From Desulfobacteraceae bacterium (lineage in GTDB: Bacteria > Desulfobacterota > Desulfobacteria > Desulfobacterales > SKZT01), in NCBI GenBank assembly GCA_011389745.1, contig JAABTQ010000005.1, positions 62,001 through 126,000 on the forward strand: a stretch of 64,000 nucleotides of DNA. Direction: 5' to 3'. Every line of letters starts with the position of its first letter. Position 1 is the stretch's first letter. A model generated the notes under the pieces. The model had not been told where the DNA came from and searched no databases. It worked only from the letters and a program-made list of their open reading frames with translations. Made by a program: the position numbers and the translations under genes. Shown here in pieces: positions 9,389-19,091 of this stretch.

Positions 9389-10939
9389 CTACAGGGGAAG
9401 ATTGTCATGTTTCTTGTCGGGCATCCGGTCCTTTTTGTTCAACAACCCTTTCAGTGCCCGGATCAGTTTCGGGCGGGTTTGTTCCGGAAGGATCACTTCA
9501 TCCACATATCCGTGCATGGCCGCCTGATAAGGATTGGCAAACTTTGTGCGATATTCTTCGATCATCTCCAGTTCTTTTTGAGCCGGGTCCGGCGCTTCCT
9601 GGATCTCCTTTCGGAAAACAATGCCCACCGCCCCCTCGGGTCCCATGACGGCAATCTCAGCAGTGGGATAGGCGAAATTAATGTCACCTAATAAATGTTT
9701 GCTGCTCATCACAATATAAGCACCACCATATGCCTTGCGTGTGATTACGGTAATCTTGGGCACCGTCGCTTCGCAGTAGGCGTAAATCAACTTGGCCCCG
9801 TGCTTGATGATTCCGCCGAATTCCTGCTGGGTTCCCGGCAGGAACCCGGGTACGTCGCAGAATGTAATCAGAGGAATATTGAAACAATCGCAGAAACGGA
9901 CAAAGCGGGCACCCTTTGCGGAAGCATTGATATCCAGGCACCCGGCGGCAATATTAGGCTGATTTGCGACAATACCTACCGGATAACCATTGAGGCGAGC
10001 AAATCCCACGATGATGTTTTTGGCATAGTTCTTATGGACTTCCACAAAATGACTGTTATCCACAATGCTGCTGATAAGCGTATTCATATTATAGACACGT
10101 TTGGGACTCTCCGGAATCAGATTTCTAAGCTCCATGTCCGTGCGGGCCGGGTCATCCGTCGGTTCCTTGCGAGGAGGTTTTTCCCGGAAATTGGGAGGGA
10201 AAAAGGAAATGAGTTCCCGCACCATCTGAATGACTTCATTATCGCTTCCCCCCTTAAAATGGGCTACCCCGCTCATGGTGGTATGGGTAGCCGCACCTCC
10301 CAGTTTCTCAGTGGTCACATCCTCATGGGTGACAGCTTTGACCACCTGGGGGCCCGTAATAAACATGTAAGAGCTTTTTTCCACCATAAAGATGTAATCC
10401 GTCAAAGCAGGAGAATAAACAGCCCCTCCGGCGCACGGTCCCATGATGACTGAAATCTGTGGAATAACACCCGATGCCAGGACGTTGCGCATGAAAATAT
10501 TGCCGTAACCCGCAAGGCTGGTGACTCCTTCCTGGATACGGGCGCCACCGGAATCCAGCAGGCCGATAACAGGGCATCCGTTTTTCAGTGCCAGATCCTG
10601 AATTTTGCAGATCTTGTTGGCGTGAGCCAGGCCAAGCGAGCCACCCAACACTGTGAAATCCTGACCGAAAACAAACACCTGGCGACCATCCATCATTCCG
10701 TAGCCTGTAACAACCCCGTCTCCGGGAAACCGCTTTTTGTCAAGACCGAAATCCGTAGCCGTGTGGTATACGAATTTGTCGATCTCCTGAAACGTATCCC
10801 TGTCCAGCAGTGCGGCAAGTCTTTCCCGGGCAGTCCATTTATTCTTTTTGTGCTGCTGTTCGATACGGTCCTGTCCGCCTCCTAGTTTCGCGGCGGCCAA
10901 ATGCTCCTCCAACTGCTTGAATTTTTCCTCGTTTGCCAT
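9389..10939 (-). CDS. Acyl-CoA carboxylase carboxyltransferase subunit (PccB/MmdA type)
   Basis: A 516-aa biotin-dependent carboxyltransferase that moves CO2 between carboxybiotin and propionyl-CoA, or works in the decarboxylase direction on methylmalonyl-CoA. It has both crotonase-fold halves: the N-terminal half with [12 protein letters not shown] and [14 protein letters not shown], and the C-terminal half with [14 protein letters not shown] and [14 protein letters not shown]. An ATG at 10939 is preceded by GGAGG with a 5-base gap; the GTG 12 bases upstream sits on that Shine-Dalgarno and is rejected. No biotin carboxylase or biotin carrier gene is adjacent, so partners must lie elsewhere. 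Enzyme direction cannot be told from sequence. Confidence 0.93.
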   Translation of the reverse strand: MANEEKFKQLEEHLAAAKLGGGQDRIEQQHKKNKWTARERLAALLDRDTFQEIDKFVYHTATDFGLDKKRFPGDGVVTGYGMMDGRQVFVFGQDFTVLGGSLGLAHANKICKIQDLALKNGCPVIGLLDSGGARIQEGVTSLAGYGNIFMRNVLASGVIPQISVIMGPCAGGAVYSPALTDYIFMVEKSSYMFITGPQVVKAVTHEDVTTEKLGGAATHTTMSGVAHFKGGSDNEVIQMVRELISFFPPNFREKPPRKEPTDDPARTDMELRNLIPESPKRVYNMNTLISSIVDNSHFVEVHKNYAKNIIVGFARLNGYPVGIVANQPNIAAGCLDINASAKGARFVRFCDCFNIPLITFCDVPGFLPGTQQEFGGIIKHGAKLIYAYCEATVPKITVITRKAYGGAYIVMSSKHLLGDINFAYPTAEIAVMGPEGAVGIVFRKEIQEAPDPAQKELEMIEEYRTKFANPYQAAMHGYVDEVILPEQTRPKLIRALKGLLNKKDRMPDKKHDNLPL

Positions 10940-11071
10940 TTTTTCCTCCACGTGAGCGACGACTCCTCAGAATAGAAAGAATTAAAAATAATAAATCTCC
11001 TAAAGATAAAATAACCGATATTCAAGGACAGCCTGAAAAGACAGACAAAATGATCCCGGGAATTTCTGATA

Positions 11072-11491
11072 TCACAAACTGCGGGCATAAATCTTAATCT
11101 GGTTTAAAAACTCTTCAAAATTGGGTAAATGTTTTTTGAGGATTCCATAAATCAGTCCGTTGTCAATTCGATCGTAGCCGTGAACAAGGATATTTCTAGT
11201 TCCTGCCATGGGTATCAAAAAGCCCAAACTCTTTTTTGTAATAATACCCGCTTCAGCAAGTACCATAAAAATACCCTTATTATCCGAAGGTTCCTGCAAC
11301 TCCTTGTTTGCGATGATAATTTTGCCGATATCCAGGCATGCCTCAAGGGCCACTTGTATGTTTCTTTCCACAATATCGATTTTGTCCCGGGAAGAAATGT
11401 ATTCTTCAAATGAACTCAATTCCCCGGACAATCTTTTTAATTTGGAGATTCGTTCCTCGGCTGTTTTAATTTTTTTTTCAATTGATTTCAT
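11072..11491 (-). CDS. hepT: HepT-like HEPN toxin of a HepT/MntA pair
   Basis: A 139-aa HEPN (DUF86) protein, predicted RNase toxin. The catalytic/regulatory motif R-x4-H-x-Y is intact as RNILVHGY at residues 99-106; in studied pairs the tyrosine of this motif is modified with AMP by the partner MntA. The start overlaps the stop of mntA by four bases (ATGA), so the two are translationally coupled with the antitoxin first. The protein is rich in Lys and Ile and forms a predicted all-helical bundle. Both partners look complete, so the system may be active. Confidence 0.88.
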   Translation of the reverse strand: MKSIEKKIKTAEERISKLKRLSGELSSFEEYISSRDKIDIVERNIQVALEACLDIGKIIIANKELQEPSDNKGIFMVLAEAGIITKKSLGFLIPMAGTRNILVHGYDRIDNGLIYGILKKHLPNFEEFLNQIKIYARSL

Positions 11492-11952
11492 GCCCTGCTC
11501 TCTTTGTCGGATATTCTTGAAATGACACGTTTCCGCAAATTGTTCAGAAACGGTTTAAAATCAAAATACAATCCTTTCAAGACTATTTCATATCCGATCC
11601 GACTGTCTTGGTCAGCCTCAAATATCACTTTCCCGGTAGTTAAAACCTGGTAGGCGGTTTCAATGGATGCGGAATTTAAAACAATAACGTCGGTTTGTCG
11701 ATTGAGCATCAATCCGATATGTGTTGCCGCAAGGTAAGCAGGCGATGAAGCCATAAAAGGGTCCTGTTTATAAAGGACTCGGTCCACAAGAAAGGCCAGA
11801 TCGACATCGGAATTATTTTTGAATTTTTCATTGTCCAGGACCGAACCAAACAGATATACGGCCATTATGGTTCGTTTTGCATCAGCAGATCCGCATATGT
11901 ACTGGTTTATCTTATGCTCGATGACTTCAACAAGTTTTTTGTTTTTCGACAT
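11488..11952 (-). CDS. mntA: MntA-like minimal nucleotidyltransferase antitoxin
   Basis: A 154-aa nucleotidyltransferase of the MNT family that inactivates HepT by AMPylation. The GSx11DxD signature is complete: GS at residues 36-37 and the metal-binding aspartates at 49 and 51 (SDVDLAF). I chose the methionine at 11952 (MSKNKK) rather than the one 60 bases upstream because the extra residues would be hydrophobic and unlike the family, which starts shortly before the helix leading to AVYLFGS. It overlaps hepT by four bases. A longer C-terminal helix ending in RKRVISRIS probably contacts the toxin. Confidence 0.87.
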   Translation of the reverse strand: MSKNKKLVEVIEHKINQYICGSADAKRTIMAVYLFGSVLDNEKFKNNSDVDLAFLVDRVLYKQDPFMASSPAYLAATHIGLMLNRQTDVIVLNSASIETAYQVLTTGKVIFEADQDSRIGYEIVLKGLYFDFKPFLNNLRKRVISRISDKESRA

Positions 11953-12008
11953 AACCCATATTAACACAAAACCTGAAAAGATAGCCATACTTTCAGGTGC
12001 AATGTGAC

Positions 12009-13937
12009 TCAAAGGGCGCGGCCGGTTTCTTCGGCTTCGCTCAAGGCCGGCATGAGATGGCGGGGACTTTTGGCATCACCGATGACATAAAGCTCAACAT
12101 GGCGCCGATCCAGCATCGGCTTGGCGTCGCGCACAGCACTCATGGACTCGGCCACCACGACGGTGTCGAACCTTTCCAGGGTCAGCGGTTTGCCGGCGAA
12201 AGTGAAAATCACGCCGTCGTCGGTGAATCGTTGTACAGCCACCTGCTTGTAAAGCCTCACGGAATCTCTGTTGAGGCGCTCTCTAAGGTAATACCGGTCG
12301 TTGCTGGACATTTCTTCGGCAAAGTGTCGTTTGCGGTTGAGCACCACCACCACTTTGCCCTGCTCTGCCAGAAAATCGGCTGCCACAAGCCCGGCCTGGC
12401 CTCCTCCCAATACAATCACCCGATCGCCGATAATTTTACCGTCCAGCACTTCAGTAACCGTACACAGATCCATCTTTACGGTGAACAGCCCCTTGATAAT
12501 GGGCATCTCCGGCAGGCTTCCCGAGGCCAGAATCACAGCCTGCGGATTCAATTCATCCAGCAGCGTTTGGTCCAGTTTGGTATTGAGACGCACCCCAACC
12601 TTTAGGCGCTCCAATTCCCGTGCAAGAAAATGGATCATATCCATGATCTCTCCCCGACCTGGAGCCCTGGCGGCCAGCAGAAGCAGTCCGCCCACGCAGC
12701 CCTTTTCTTCAACCACGGTGACATGATGACCACGAATGGTCGCCACGCGGGCCGCTGCCAGCCCGGCCGGACCGGCTCCCACCACCAGGACACGTTTGGA
12801 AACCGCCGTCGTCTCCTTATCCGCCATCATATATTCCCGCCCCACATCGGGGTTGACCACGCAGGAACCTGGTTCGAGAGCCAACACCTGGTGAATACAC
12901 CCCAGACAGCAGCCGATACATGGCCGGATGGCGTTCAGGTTTCCGCTGCGGGCTTTTTCCGGAAGCATGGGATCGGCAATCAACGCACGTCCCATGGCCA
13001 CTACGTCAACCCGCCCCTCCCTGAGAATGCGGTCGGCCATTTCCGGATTTTTTATCCGTCCCACACCCACTACGGGTATGCGAACTACCTGTTTGACGGC
13101 CTCGGCCAGATAGACAAAGCAGCCGTGCTCAACATACATGGAGGGAATGGACAGTTGTTTGGAACCATAGACTCCGCCCGACACATGCAGGTAATCCGCA
13201 CCATTTTTCTCCAGAATCGGTGCCAGACGCAGGGCATCATCCAGGGTCCAGCCCCCCTCGACATAGTCGTCGCCGTTGATTCGCAATCCCACAGGAAAAT
13301 CGGCACCGGCCCTGGTTTTGATGTTGTCCAGCACCTCCAGAAAAAAGCGGATGCGGTTTTCAAAACTTCCACCATAGCGATCCTGTCGATGGTTGGCATT
13401 GGGCGACAAAAACTGGTTGATCAGATAACCGTGGGCCCCGTGGACCTCGACGAAGTCGAATCCAGCGTCCCGGCAACGTCTTGCCGCATCACCGAAAGAG
13501 GCTACCAGTTCGCCTATCTCCGCCATGCTCAGCTCCCTGGGAACGCCTTTGACCACCGCTAAGGCGGGAATCGGCGACGGTGCCACTTTCCGGTCGTGGT
13601 AGGACTGCCGGCCACCGTGCATTAACTGGACACCAAAACAGACATCATAGGGCTTTATAGCCCTGACCATCTTTTTCATCGGCGCAATGCATCCGTCTTC
13701 CCACAGGGCGGGAAGGCCGGGCAGTTCAAGACCGGTGGGATGCACACCGGCACCGCCCACCAGGATCATGCCGGCACCACCCTGGGCCCGGGCTGCCAGA
13801 TAGCCGGTGAGCTGGTCGGTAACATAATTGTTCTCATCCACACCGAAATTAATACTCATGGCGGACATGAGCAACCGGTTCTTGGCGGTTATCCGCCCGA
13901 TCCGAACGGGAGAAAAAAGGTGTCTGAGAACGGTCAT
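12009..13937 (-). CDS. NADH:flavin oxidoreductase / 2,4-dienoyl-CoA reductase-like flavoprotein
   Basis: A 642-aa fusion typical of FadH-type enzymes: an Old Yellow Enzyme TIM barrel (about 1-370) followed by a FAD/NAD(P)-binding module. The barrel shows EVHGAHGYLINQFLSP and NHRQDRYGGSFENR. A [4Fe-4S] ligand set CIGCCLGC...C links the halves, and the dinucleotide fold VLVVGAGPAGLAAAR follows, with a second one at VIVLGGGQAGLVAADF. It reduces unsaturated substrates, perhaps dienoyl-CoA, bile-acid-like or trimethylamine-like compounds. The ATG at 13937 follows GGAGGATCC; an upstream in-frame methionine at 14030 is rejected. It ends just beyond the mntA upstream region on the same strand. Confidence 0.92.
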   Translation of the reverse strand: MTVLRHLFSPVRIGRITAKNRLLMSAMSINFGVDENNYVTDQLTGYLAARAQGGAGMILVGGAGVHPTGLELPGLPALWEDGCIAPMKKMVRAIKPYDVCFGVQLMHGGRQSYHDRKVAPSPIPALAVVKGVPRELSMAEIGELVASFGDAARRCRDAGFDFVEVHGAHGYLINQFLSPNANHRQDRYGGSFENRIRFFLEVLDNIKTRAGADFPVGLRINGDDYVEGGWTLDDALRLAPILEKNGADYLHVSGGVYGSKQLSIPSMYVEHGCFVYLAEAVKQVVRIPVVGVGRIKNPEMADRILREGRVDVVAMGRALIADPMLPEKARSGNLNAIRPCIGCCLGCIHQVLALEPGSCVVNPDVGREYMMADKETTAVSKRVLVVGAGPAGLAAARVATIRGHHVTVVEEKGCVGGLLLLAARAPGRGEIMDMIHFLARELERLKVGVRLNTKLDQTLLDELNPQAVILASGSLPEMPIIKGLFTVKMDLCTVTEVLDGKIIGDRVIVLGGGQAGLVAADFLAEQGKVVVVLNRKRHFAEEMSSNDRYYLRERLNRDSVRLYKQVAVQRFTDDGVIFTFAGKPLTLERFDTVVVAESMSAVRDAKPMLDRRHVELYVIGDAKSPRHLMPALSEAEETGRAL

Positions 13938-14205
13938 GGATCCTCCGGGAGCGTTGGTATTGGTCAGGAAAAAAAGGCCTGTCAGGATTTCAACAAAGAT
14001 AACATGTGAGATCCTGATTTTTATAAACATAAATACTGAATGGTTGCAATATTAAAATGGTTGAAATAGACTCCATTTTACAGGTTGATTTTGCAGTCAT
14101 AATCCAATTGAGCCTGCCGGCAATTTTGAAAAATGCGCAAATTTGTAAGTTTCAAGATTCGATCAATTTTGAGGCGGGTTAACATAACATACTGATCATG
14201 CCAAA

Positions 14206-16062
14206 ATGGAAAAGAAAATCATTATAGACTTTTTGGAAAAAATCGAACTTTTTCAAAGCCTTGAAAAAGAAGAATTTGACACTGTTGCCCAAAATATCAC
14301 TACCAGAAATTTTGCTCCTAAAACCATGTTGTTTGCTGAAAACAGACCCCGTGAATACATTTTCATAATCTACAAAGGGGAAGTGGAGCTTTTTAAGAAA
14401 TCCCCCTCCGGGGTTGAAATTATGCTTTCGGTTTTCCGGAGACTCGATTTTCTGGGCGAAGGTTCCCTTACCGATGATTCCCAGCACTCTACCTCGGCCC
14501 GCGCCAGAATTAAAACCGAAGTGTTTTGCCTGCACAAGGATTTTTTTGCCGCTAATGGTCCCATTGCTCTTAAAATTTTTTCGAATATCGCCAGGGTTAT
14601 TTCCCGTCGGATGCGACAAACCAATGCCAGAGCCGTCAGTTTATCGGCACAATACGAATCAGGCCGAACCCGCCGAGAACAAGACCTTCTTGGCGAAAGG
14701 GACGTACCCGATGAATATTACTATGGGATTCAGACCCTTCGTGCTCTGGAAAATTTTAACATTACAGGTGTTACCCTAAACTTTTATCCTGTTTTGGTTC
14801 AATCACTTGCCATGGTAAAAATGGCCGCAGCCAAAGCCAATTATGATCTGGGATTGCTTTCCTCTCCCCTTTCCGATGCTATTATCAAAGCTTGCTGCGA
14901 AATAATAAACGGCAAATACATTTACCATTTTGTGGTGGACATGATGCAGGGGGGAGCCGGCACATCCACCAACATGAACGCCAACGAGGTTATCGCCAAC
15001 AGGGCTCTGGAAATTCTGGGCCATGAAAAAGGCCAATACCGATATTGTCATCCCAACAACCATGTCAACATGTCCCAGTCAACCAATGATGCGTATCCCA
15101 CAGCCATTAAAATTGCGCTGATCCGCAGCAACGAGGGTCTGGTGCATGTTCTCACAGAACTCATCAAGGCTTTCAGAGATAAAGCTGATGAATTTGCCCA
15201 TGTCATTAAAATGGGTCGCACTCAGTTGCAGGATGCTGTTCCAATGACCCTGGGCCAGGCTTTTGAAGCCTACGCAGTTACCCTTGAAGAAGAAATACAG
15301 CGGCTGAATGAAAATGTTCGCCTTTTCCTCGAGGTTAACTTGGGTGGAACAGCTATCGGCACAGGTATCAATGCCTTACCGGGCTACAGCTCTGCTGTCA
15401 TTGAGAATCTGCGCAAAATCACAGGTTATGAAATTGTAGTCTCGTTCAATTTGGTGGAAGCCACCCAGGATACCGGGGCTTTTGTGATGTATTCTTCAGC
15501 CATAAAGCGACTGGCGGTTAAGCTTTCCAAGATCTGTAACGACCTTCGCCTGCTGTCTTCAGGTCCCCGCGCCGGTTTCAACGAAATCAACCTGCCGCCC
15601 ATGCAGCCGGGCAGCACCATCATGCCCGGCAAGGTGAATCCCGTGATCCCGGAAGTAGTCAACCAGATTGCTTATAAGGTTATCGGCAATGACCTCACGG
15701 TTACGATGGCCGCCGAAGCAGGACAATTGGAATTGAATGTGATGGAACCCGTGATGGTGTTCAGCTTGTTCGAATCCATTGAAATGCTGAAAAATGGTAT
15801 GGAGACTCTAAACCATCGATGCATCAAAGGAATTACTGCCAATGAAAAACGTTGTCGTGAACTGGTTGAAAACAGCATTGGTCTGGTCACGGCTCTGGTT
15901 CCCTATATCGGCTACGAAGAGTGCGGACGGATAGCTGCAGAAGCGCTTCAATCAGAACGCAGTGTCTATGACCTGGTGCTTGAAAAAAAACTGATGTCAA
16001 AAAAGGAACTGGATATAGTACTCTTGCCTGAAAACATGATTACACCTAAGGGTCTATTTTAA
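14206..16062 (+). CDS. aspA: Cyclic-nucleotide-binding domain fused to aspartate ammonia-lyase
   Basis: A 618-aa two-domain protein. Residues 1-130 form a cNMP-binding (CRP-like) beta-roll, with FIIYKGEVELFKK and a phosphate-binding-cassette region GEGSLTDDSQHSTSARA. The arginine normally binding the cyclic phosphate appears to be His there. Residues 155-618 are a complete aspartase/fumarase-superfamily enzyme: TSTNMNANEV, NMSQSTNDAYPTA, and the signature GSTIMPGKVNP at 469-479. Aspartase, converting aspartate to fumarate and ammonia, fits better than fumarase (which would read GSSIMPGKVNP with other pocket residues), though by eye this is not decisive. Threonine aldolase follows 36 bases downstream, suggesting an amino-acid catabolic operon. 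Confidence 0.9.
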   Translation: MEKKIIIDFLEKIELFQSLEKEEFDTVAQNITTRNFAPKTMLFAENRPREYIFIIYKGEVELFKKSPSGVEIMLSVFRRLDFLGEGSLTDDSQHSTSARARIKTEVFCLHKDFFAANGPIALKIFSNIARVISRRMRQTNARAVSLSAQYESGRTRREQDLLGERDVPDEYYYGIQTLRALENFNITGVTLNFYPVLVQSLAMVKMAAAKANYDLGLLSSPLSDAIIKACCEIINGKYIYHFVVDMMQGGAGTSTNMNANEVIANRALEILGHEKGQYRYCHPNNHVNMSQSTNDAYPTAIKIALIRSNEGLVHVLTELIKAFRDKADEFAHVIKMGRTQLQDAVPMTLGQAFEAYAVTLEEEIQRLNENVRLFLEVNLGGTAIGTGINALPGYSSAVIENLRKITGYEIVVSFNLVEATQDTGAFVMYSSAIKRLAVKLSKICNDLRLLSSGPRAGFNEINLPPMQPGSTIMPGKVNPVIPEVVNQIAYKVIGNDLTVTMAAEAGQLELNVMEPVMVFSLFESIEMLKNGMETLNHRCIKGITANEKRCRELVENSIGLVTALVPYIGYEECGRIAAEALQSERSVYDLVLEKKLMSKKELDIVLLPENMITPKGLF

Positions 16063-16098
16063 TTGACGATATAACGACCAGAAAGGGTAGTAGAGGTA

Positions 16099-17142
16099 AT
16101 GGCAAACATCGTAGATTTGAGATCCGACACGATCACCAAACCGACCCGGAACATGAGAAAAGCGATGGCTGAGGCTGAGGTGGGCGATGATGTATTCGGG
16201 GAGGACCCGACGGTAAAAACACTGGAGGATATGACAGCGGACCGTTTAGGAAAACAGGCGGGTCTTTTCGTAACCAGCGGCACCATGGGCAATCTCGTGT
16301 GCGAAATGTCCCACTGTGGAAGAGGCGACGAGATGATATTGGGAGATCAGCACCACATTTTCTTTTATGAACAGGGAGGCTCGGCTGCCATTGGCGGTAT
16401 TCATTCCCGGACGATTCCGAACAATTCTGACGGGACCATTGATCTCAAAGCCATTGCCGGGGCAATCAGGCCCGACAACATTCATTTTCCCAGAACCAGG
16501 CTTATCGTCCTGGAAAATACCCACAACCGGTGCAACGGCTCACCGTTGTCAATCGAATACATGAATCAGGTGGGAAAGCTGGCCCATGACAGGGGGATCA
16601 AGCTTCACGTGGACGGGGCCAGGCTTTTCAACGCTGCCCGTGGCCTGAATGTAAAGGCCCGGGACCTGGTCGCCCCGGCTGATTCCGTCACCATTTGTCT
16701 GAGCAAAGGCCTTGCTGCACCGGCAGGTTCGGTGGTTTGCGGCAATTCGGATTTTATAGCAAAAGCAAGAAGGGTCCGAAAGGTGCTCGGTGGCGGGATG
16801 CGTCAGGTGGGGGTGCTGGCTGCCGCGGGCATTGTGGCCTTGACGGAGATGGTCGACCGGCTGATTGAAGACCATGAGAACGCCAAAAAGCTGGCACGTG
16901 CCCTGGCGGAAATACCGGGCTTAAAAATCGACCCGGCAACCGTTTTGACCAATATCGTTTATGTTGAGATCACAAAAGAACAATTGACGGCTGAAACTCT
17001 GGTGAATCGCTTGGATCGGGCCGGCGTAAAAGTGCTTCCAACCGGAGCACGCAAGATTCGGGCGGTTACCAATTATCATATCCGGCCATCGGATATCGAA
17101 ACCGTTATCGGGGTTTTTAAAACCGTTATAGTGAGGGAGTAG
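16099..17142 (+). CDS. ltaE: Low-specificity L-threonine aldolase
   Basis: A 347-aa PLP-dependent fold-type I enzyme that cleaves L-threonine or allo-threonine to glycine and acetaldehyde. It opens with the family hallmark DLRSDTITKPT. The PLP-ring aspartate lies in HVDGARLFNAA, and the Schiff-base lysine is Lys203 in CLSKGLAAPAGSVV, followed by the conserved KARRVRKVLGGGMRQ. The length matches the family (330-350). It sits 36 bases after the aspartase fusion and may share its transcript, which would pair glycine/acetaldehyde formation with aspartate deamination. Confidence 0.94.
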   Translation: MANIVDLRSDTITKPTRNMRKAMAEAEVGDDVFGEDPTVKTLEDMTADRLGKQAGLFVTSGTMGNLVCEMSHCGRGDEMILGDQHHIFFYEQGGSAAIGGIHSRTIPNNSDGTIDLKAIAGAIRPDNIHFPRTRLIVLENTHNRCNGSPLSIEYMNQVGKLAHDRGIKLHVDGARLFNAARGLNVKARDLVAPADSVTICLSKGLAAPAGSVVCGNSDFIAKARRVRKVLGGGMRQVGVLAAAGIVALTEMVDRLIEDHENAKKLARALAEIPGLKIDPATVLTNIVYVEITKEQLTAETLVNRLDRAGVKVLPTGARKIRAVTNYHIRPSDIETVIGVFKTVIVRE

Positions 17143-17417
17143 TGGAGCCATATTTGGAATATTTCCAGAGATAAAGAGTCCTGAAATTGGTTTTAAATTA
17201 AAATCAATCATTAGCAGAGGTATCATGTCAGTTTCAGCCTCTGAAGGGTGTGGTATGAAGGATTCTTTTTAAGTTCATAAAAAAAGCTAACGCGTTAACA
17301 GCTATCCGTCTACAGTGTTCGTCGAGAATAAAATCTTCTGGATTTGTGTAGACCTCGAGTGTCTTGTTTCCCAACTGAAATGTTGCCAACAAATTTGTTT
17401 TAATAAATTATTGACAG

Positions 17418-18100
17418 TTGAATCGTGAAAAGTTAATTGCAGTCTTTGACGAGGTGGTCTCCCGCTTTAGTGATCATGACAATCCTAAAATTCTCACAAA
17501 GGTCGCAGGTGCACTTTTTAATAAGGCGGTCGTTTTAGGAAGTCTTGGCAAGGCGGAAGAAGAGATGGCGGCCTATGACGAAGTGGTTTCCCGTTATGCT
17601 GATCATGATGATCATGAAATCCTTAGACAGGTCGCAAGTGCAAAGAATGGAAAAGCCTGGACGATTTACTGTTTAAATAACAAAGAACGTTTTCCGGAAG
17701 CATTATCCCTGGCGATATCAGCAAGTGCATCAGATCCAGAAGATTCCTTTATTTCACATACAATCGCCATGATTTCAGGTTCGTTGAATCAGTGGGACAA
17801 GCGTTTCAGTTCGCTCGTAATTTTTTAGCTGATAACCGCTTAATAGAATGTCAAACAACCGATATTATCCAATTTTTCATCCTTGCCGCTGTGCATGGCA
17901 AGGCAAATTACGCGCTGAAATTAATTAAAGAGTATCCTGGTGCATCAGCAAAACTGGAGCCGCTTTTGGTCGCTCTAAAAATGAAAGCTCAAAAAGAGTT
18001 TTCCGCACCCCAGGAAGTCGTTGAGGTAGCAATGGATATTCTCAAACAGATTGATAAATCTGAAAAAAGTCCTAAAACGAGCCTGAGAATCACAGTCTGA
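17418..18100 (+). pseudogene. Frameshifted TPR-repeat protein fragment
   Basis: The region codes for degenerate tetratricopeptide-like repeats, for example two units built on DEVVSRF.DHD and DEVVSRYADHDDHEI. The first frame starts with a weak TTG at 17418 and runs to 17828, but at about 17800 the homologous text continues one base out of frame (AFQFARNFLADNR) to a stop at 18098-18100. Restoring one A in the short A-run would give QWDKAFQFARNF. Family members are usually far longer, so the 5' part is also missing. Probably a relic of a larger, horizontally shuffled repeat protein. Confidence 0.7.
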
Positions 18101-18116
18101 ACGTGGGGAATTGAGT

Positions 18117-18341
18117 ATGAAAAAATCATCAGTTATTTACGAAGAAACAAGAATATTGACAGCGAAATATTATCATCCAAAATCCGATGACTATTTAGAT
18201 TATATTTCGAAAATTCAAATCAGAGATTCGGGAAAAAATCCTGTTGAAATGAATTTGAAATTTGATGGAATACCACCTTTTGCTGCTCCAATGCCACCAA
18301 AGGAGCATACCATCAAGGCTCCGGCAATCCTTGATTCATAG
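18117..18341 (+). CDS. Small hypothetical protein (possible 5' fragment)
   Basis: I do not recognise this 74-aa frame. It starts MKKSSVIYEETR, with a weak GGGGAATTG upstream, and is Lys/Tyr rich for about 60 residues. The last ten residues (APAILDS) look like read-through into unrelated DNA: from about 18310 the opposite strand carries a better-looking coding stretch (IEEFMAGMQALMGG, 18320-18435) that is also only a fragment. The reading is therefore of two unrelated gene pieces joined tail to tail. Low confidence that it is a functional gene. Confidence 0.3.
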   Translation: MKKSSVIYEETRILTAKYYHPKSDDYLDYISKIQIRDSGKNPVEMNLKFDGIPPFAAPMPPKEHTIKAPAILDS

Positions 18342-18492
18342 GCAAAAACCTGTCGCATTTCAGCCATCTGCTCCGGATCAGCGCTTTCGCCTCCCATGAG
18401 CGCCTGCATGCCTGCCATGAATTCTTCAATGTCCACCATCCCTGATGTCCTGCTGAGGCAACTCCATAACAACATCATCATCCTATTTTACT

Positions 18493-18660
18493 ATGGATTT
18501 GGCGGTTTCCTGCAGGTTTCTAAATCACTTTACTATTTATGCGAATGTGGAAAACATTTTCGACAAGGAGTATCCCATTTTTCTGTCTTCTTCTTCCGGA
18601 GATACCATCGCTCCGGGAACCATTGTCACCAGCGGTTTGAGTTTTAAGACATTTCCGGTC
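18493..18660 (+). pseudogene. C-terminal fragment of a TonB-dependent receptor
   Basis: Only the last barrel strands of an outer-membrane TonB-dependent receptor remain. The stretch IYANVENIFDKEY is the near-universal motif before the penultimate strand, and PGTIVTSGLSFK gives the final strand, which in intact receptors ends in a terminal Phe. Here the frame continues into unrelated sequence to 18822 and there is no barrel or plug upstream. It lies among other relics between the TPR fragment and the intact acyltransferase. Confidence 0.7.
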
Positions 18661-19091
18661 AATCGACGAGCATCAATGGCGCGGGGCAAGCTCTTCTATC
18701 GCCTCGTTCAGCAGTCAGTTCTATCAGGTCCGGTCAACTCTCAGACAATCGTTGGTGGTACAGAATCTTCAGAGGTAATGGAAATAGTGCAGCATGACGA
18801 GTTGCACGATTTACCATTTTAAAGCAAGTACAAAATATAGGGGTAGTAGGAGTCAAGTGCATACCCCCGTTCTCATATTGACCGTGTACTGCCGGGCTTC
18901 AGAAAAATGGAAAATCTGCCGGGGAAAATTAAACTGGCTCTGGAGAAATGTTCATGATTCAACAAAGTCCAACTGAATTTTGTGGCCATAGCATTTTCAG
19001 TATGCTATATTCCTCAGGTCAAAATCATTACCTTTTCCACGCAAATGGGTTACACTCAAATTATACGCAAAAGTTAAAGGATTTACAAGAA

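Noticed and set aside
9064-9408. A 114-codon minus-strand frame upstream of the DarG fragment
   Set aside because: Looked for DarT or the macrodomain N-terminus here; no matching residues, and the frame differs from the DarG remnant.
9695-10453. A 252-codon plus-strand frame opposite the carboxyltransferase gene
   Set aside because: Antisense shadow; carboxyltransferase motifs on the minus strand are unambiguous.
12630-13562. A 310-codon plus-strand frame opposite the FadH-like gene
   Set aside because: Shadow of the GC-rich third positions of the opposite gene; no motif.
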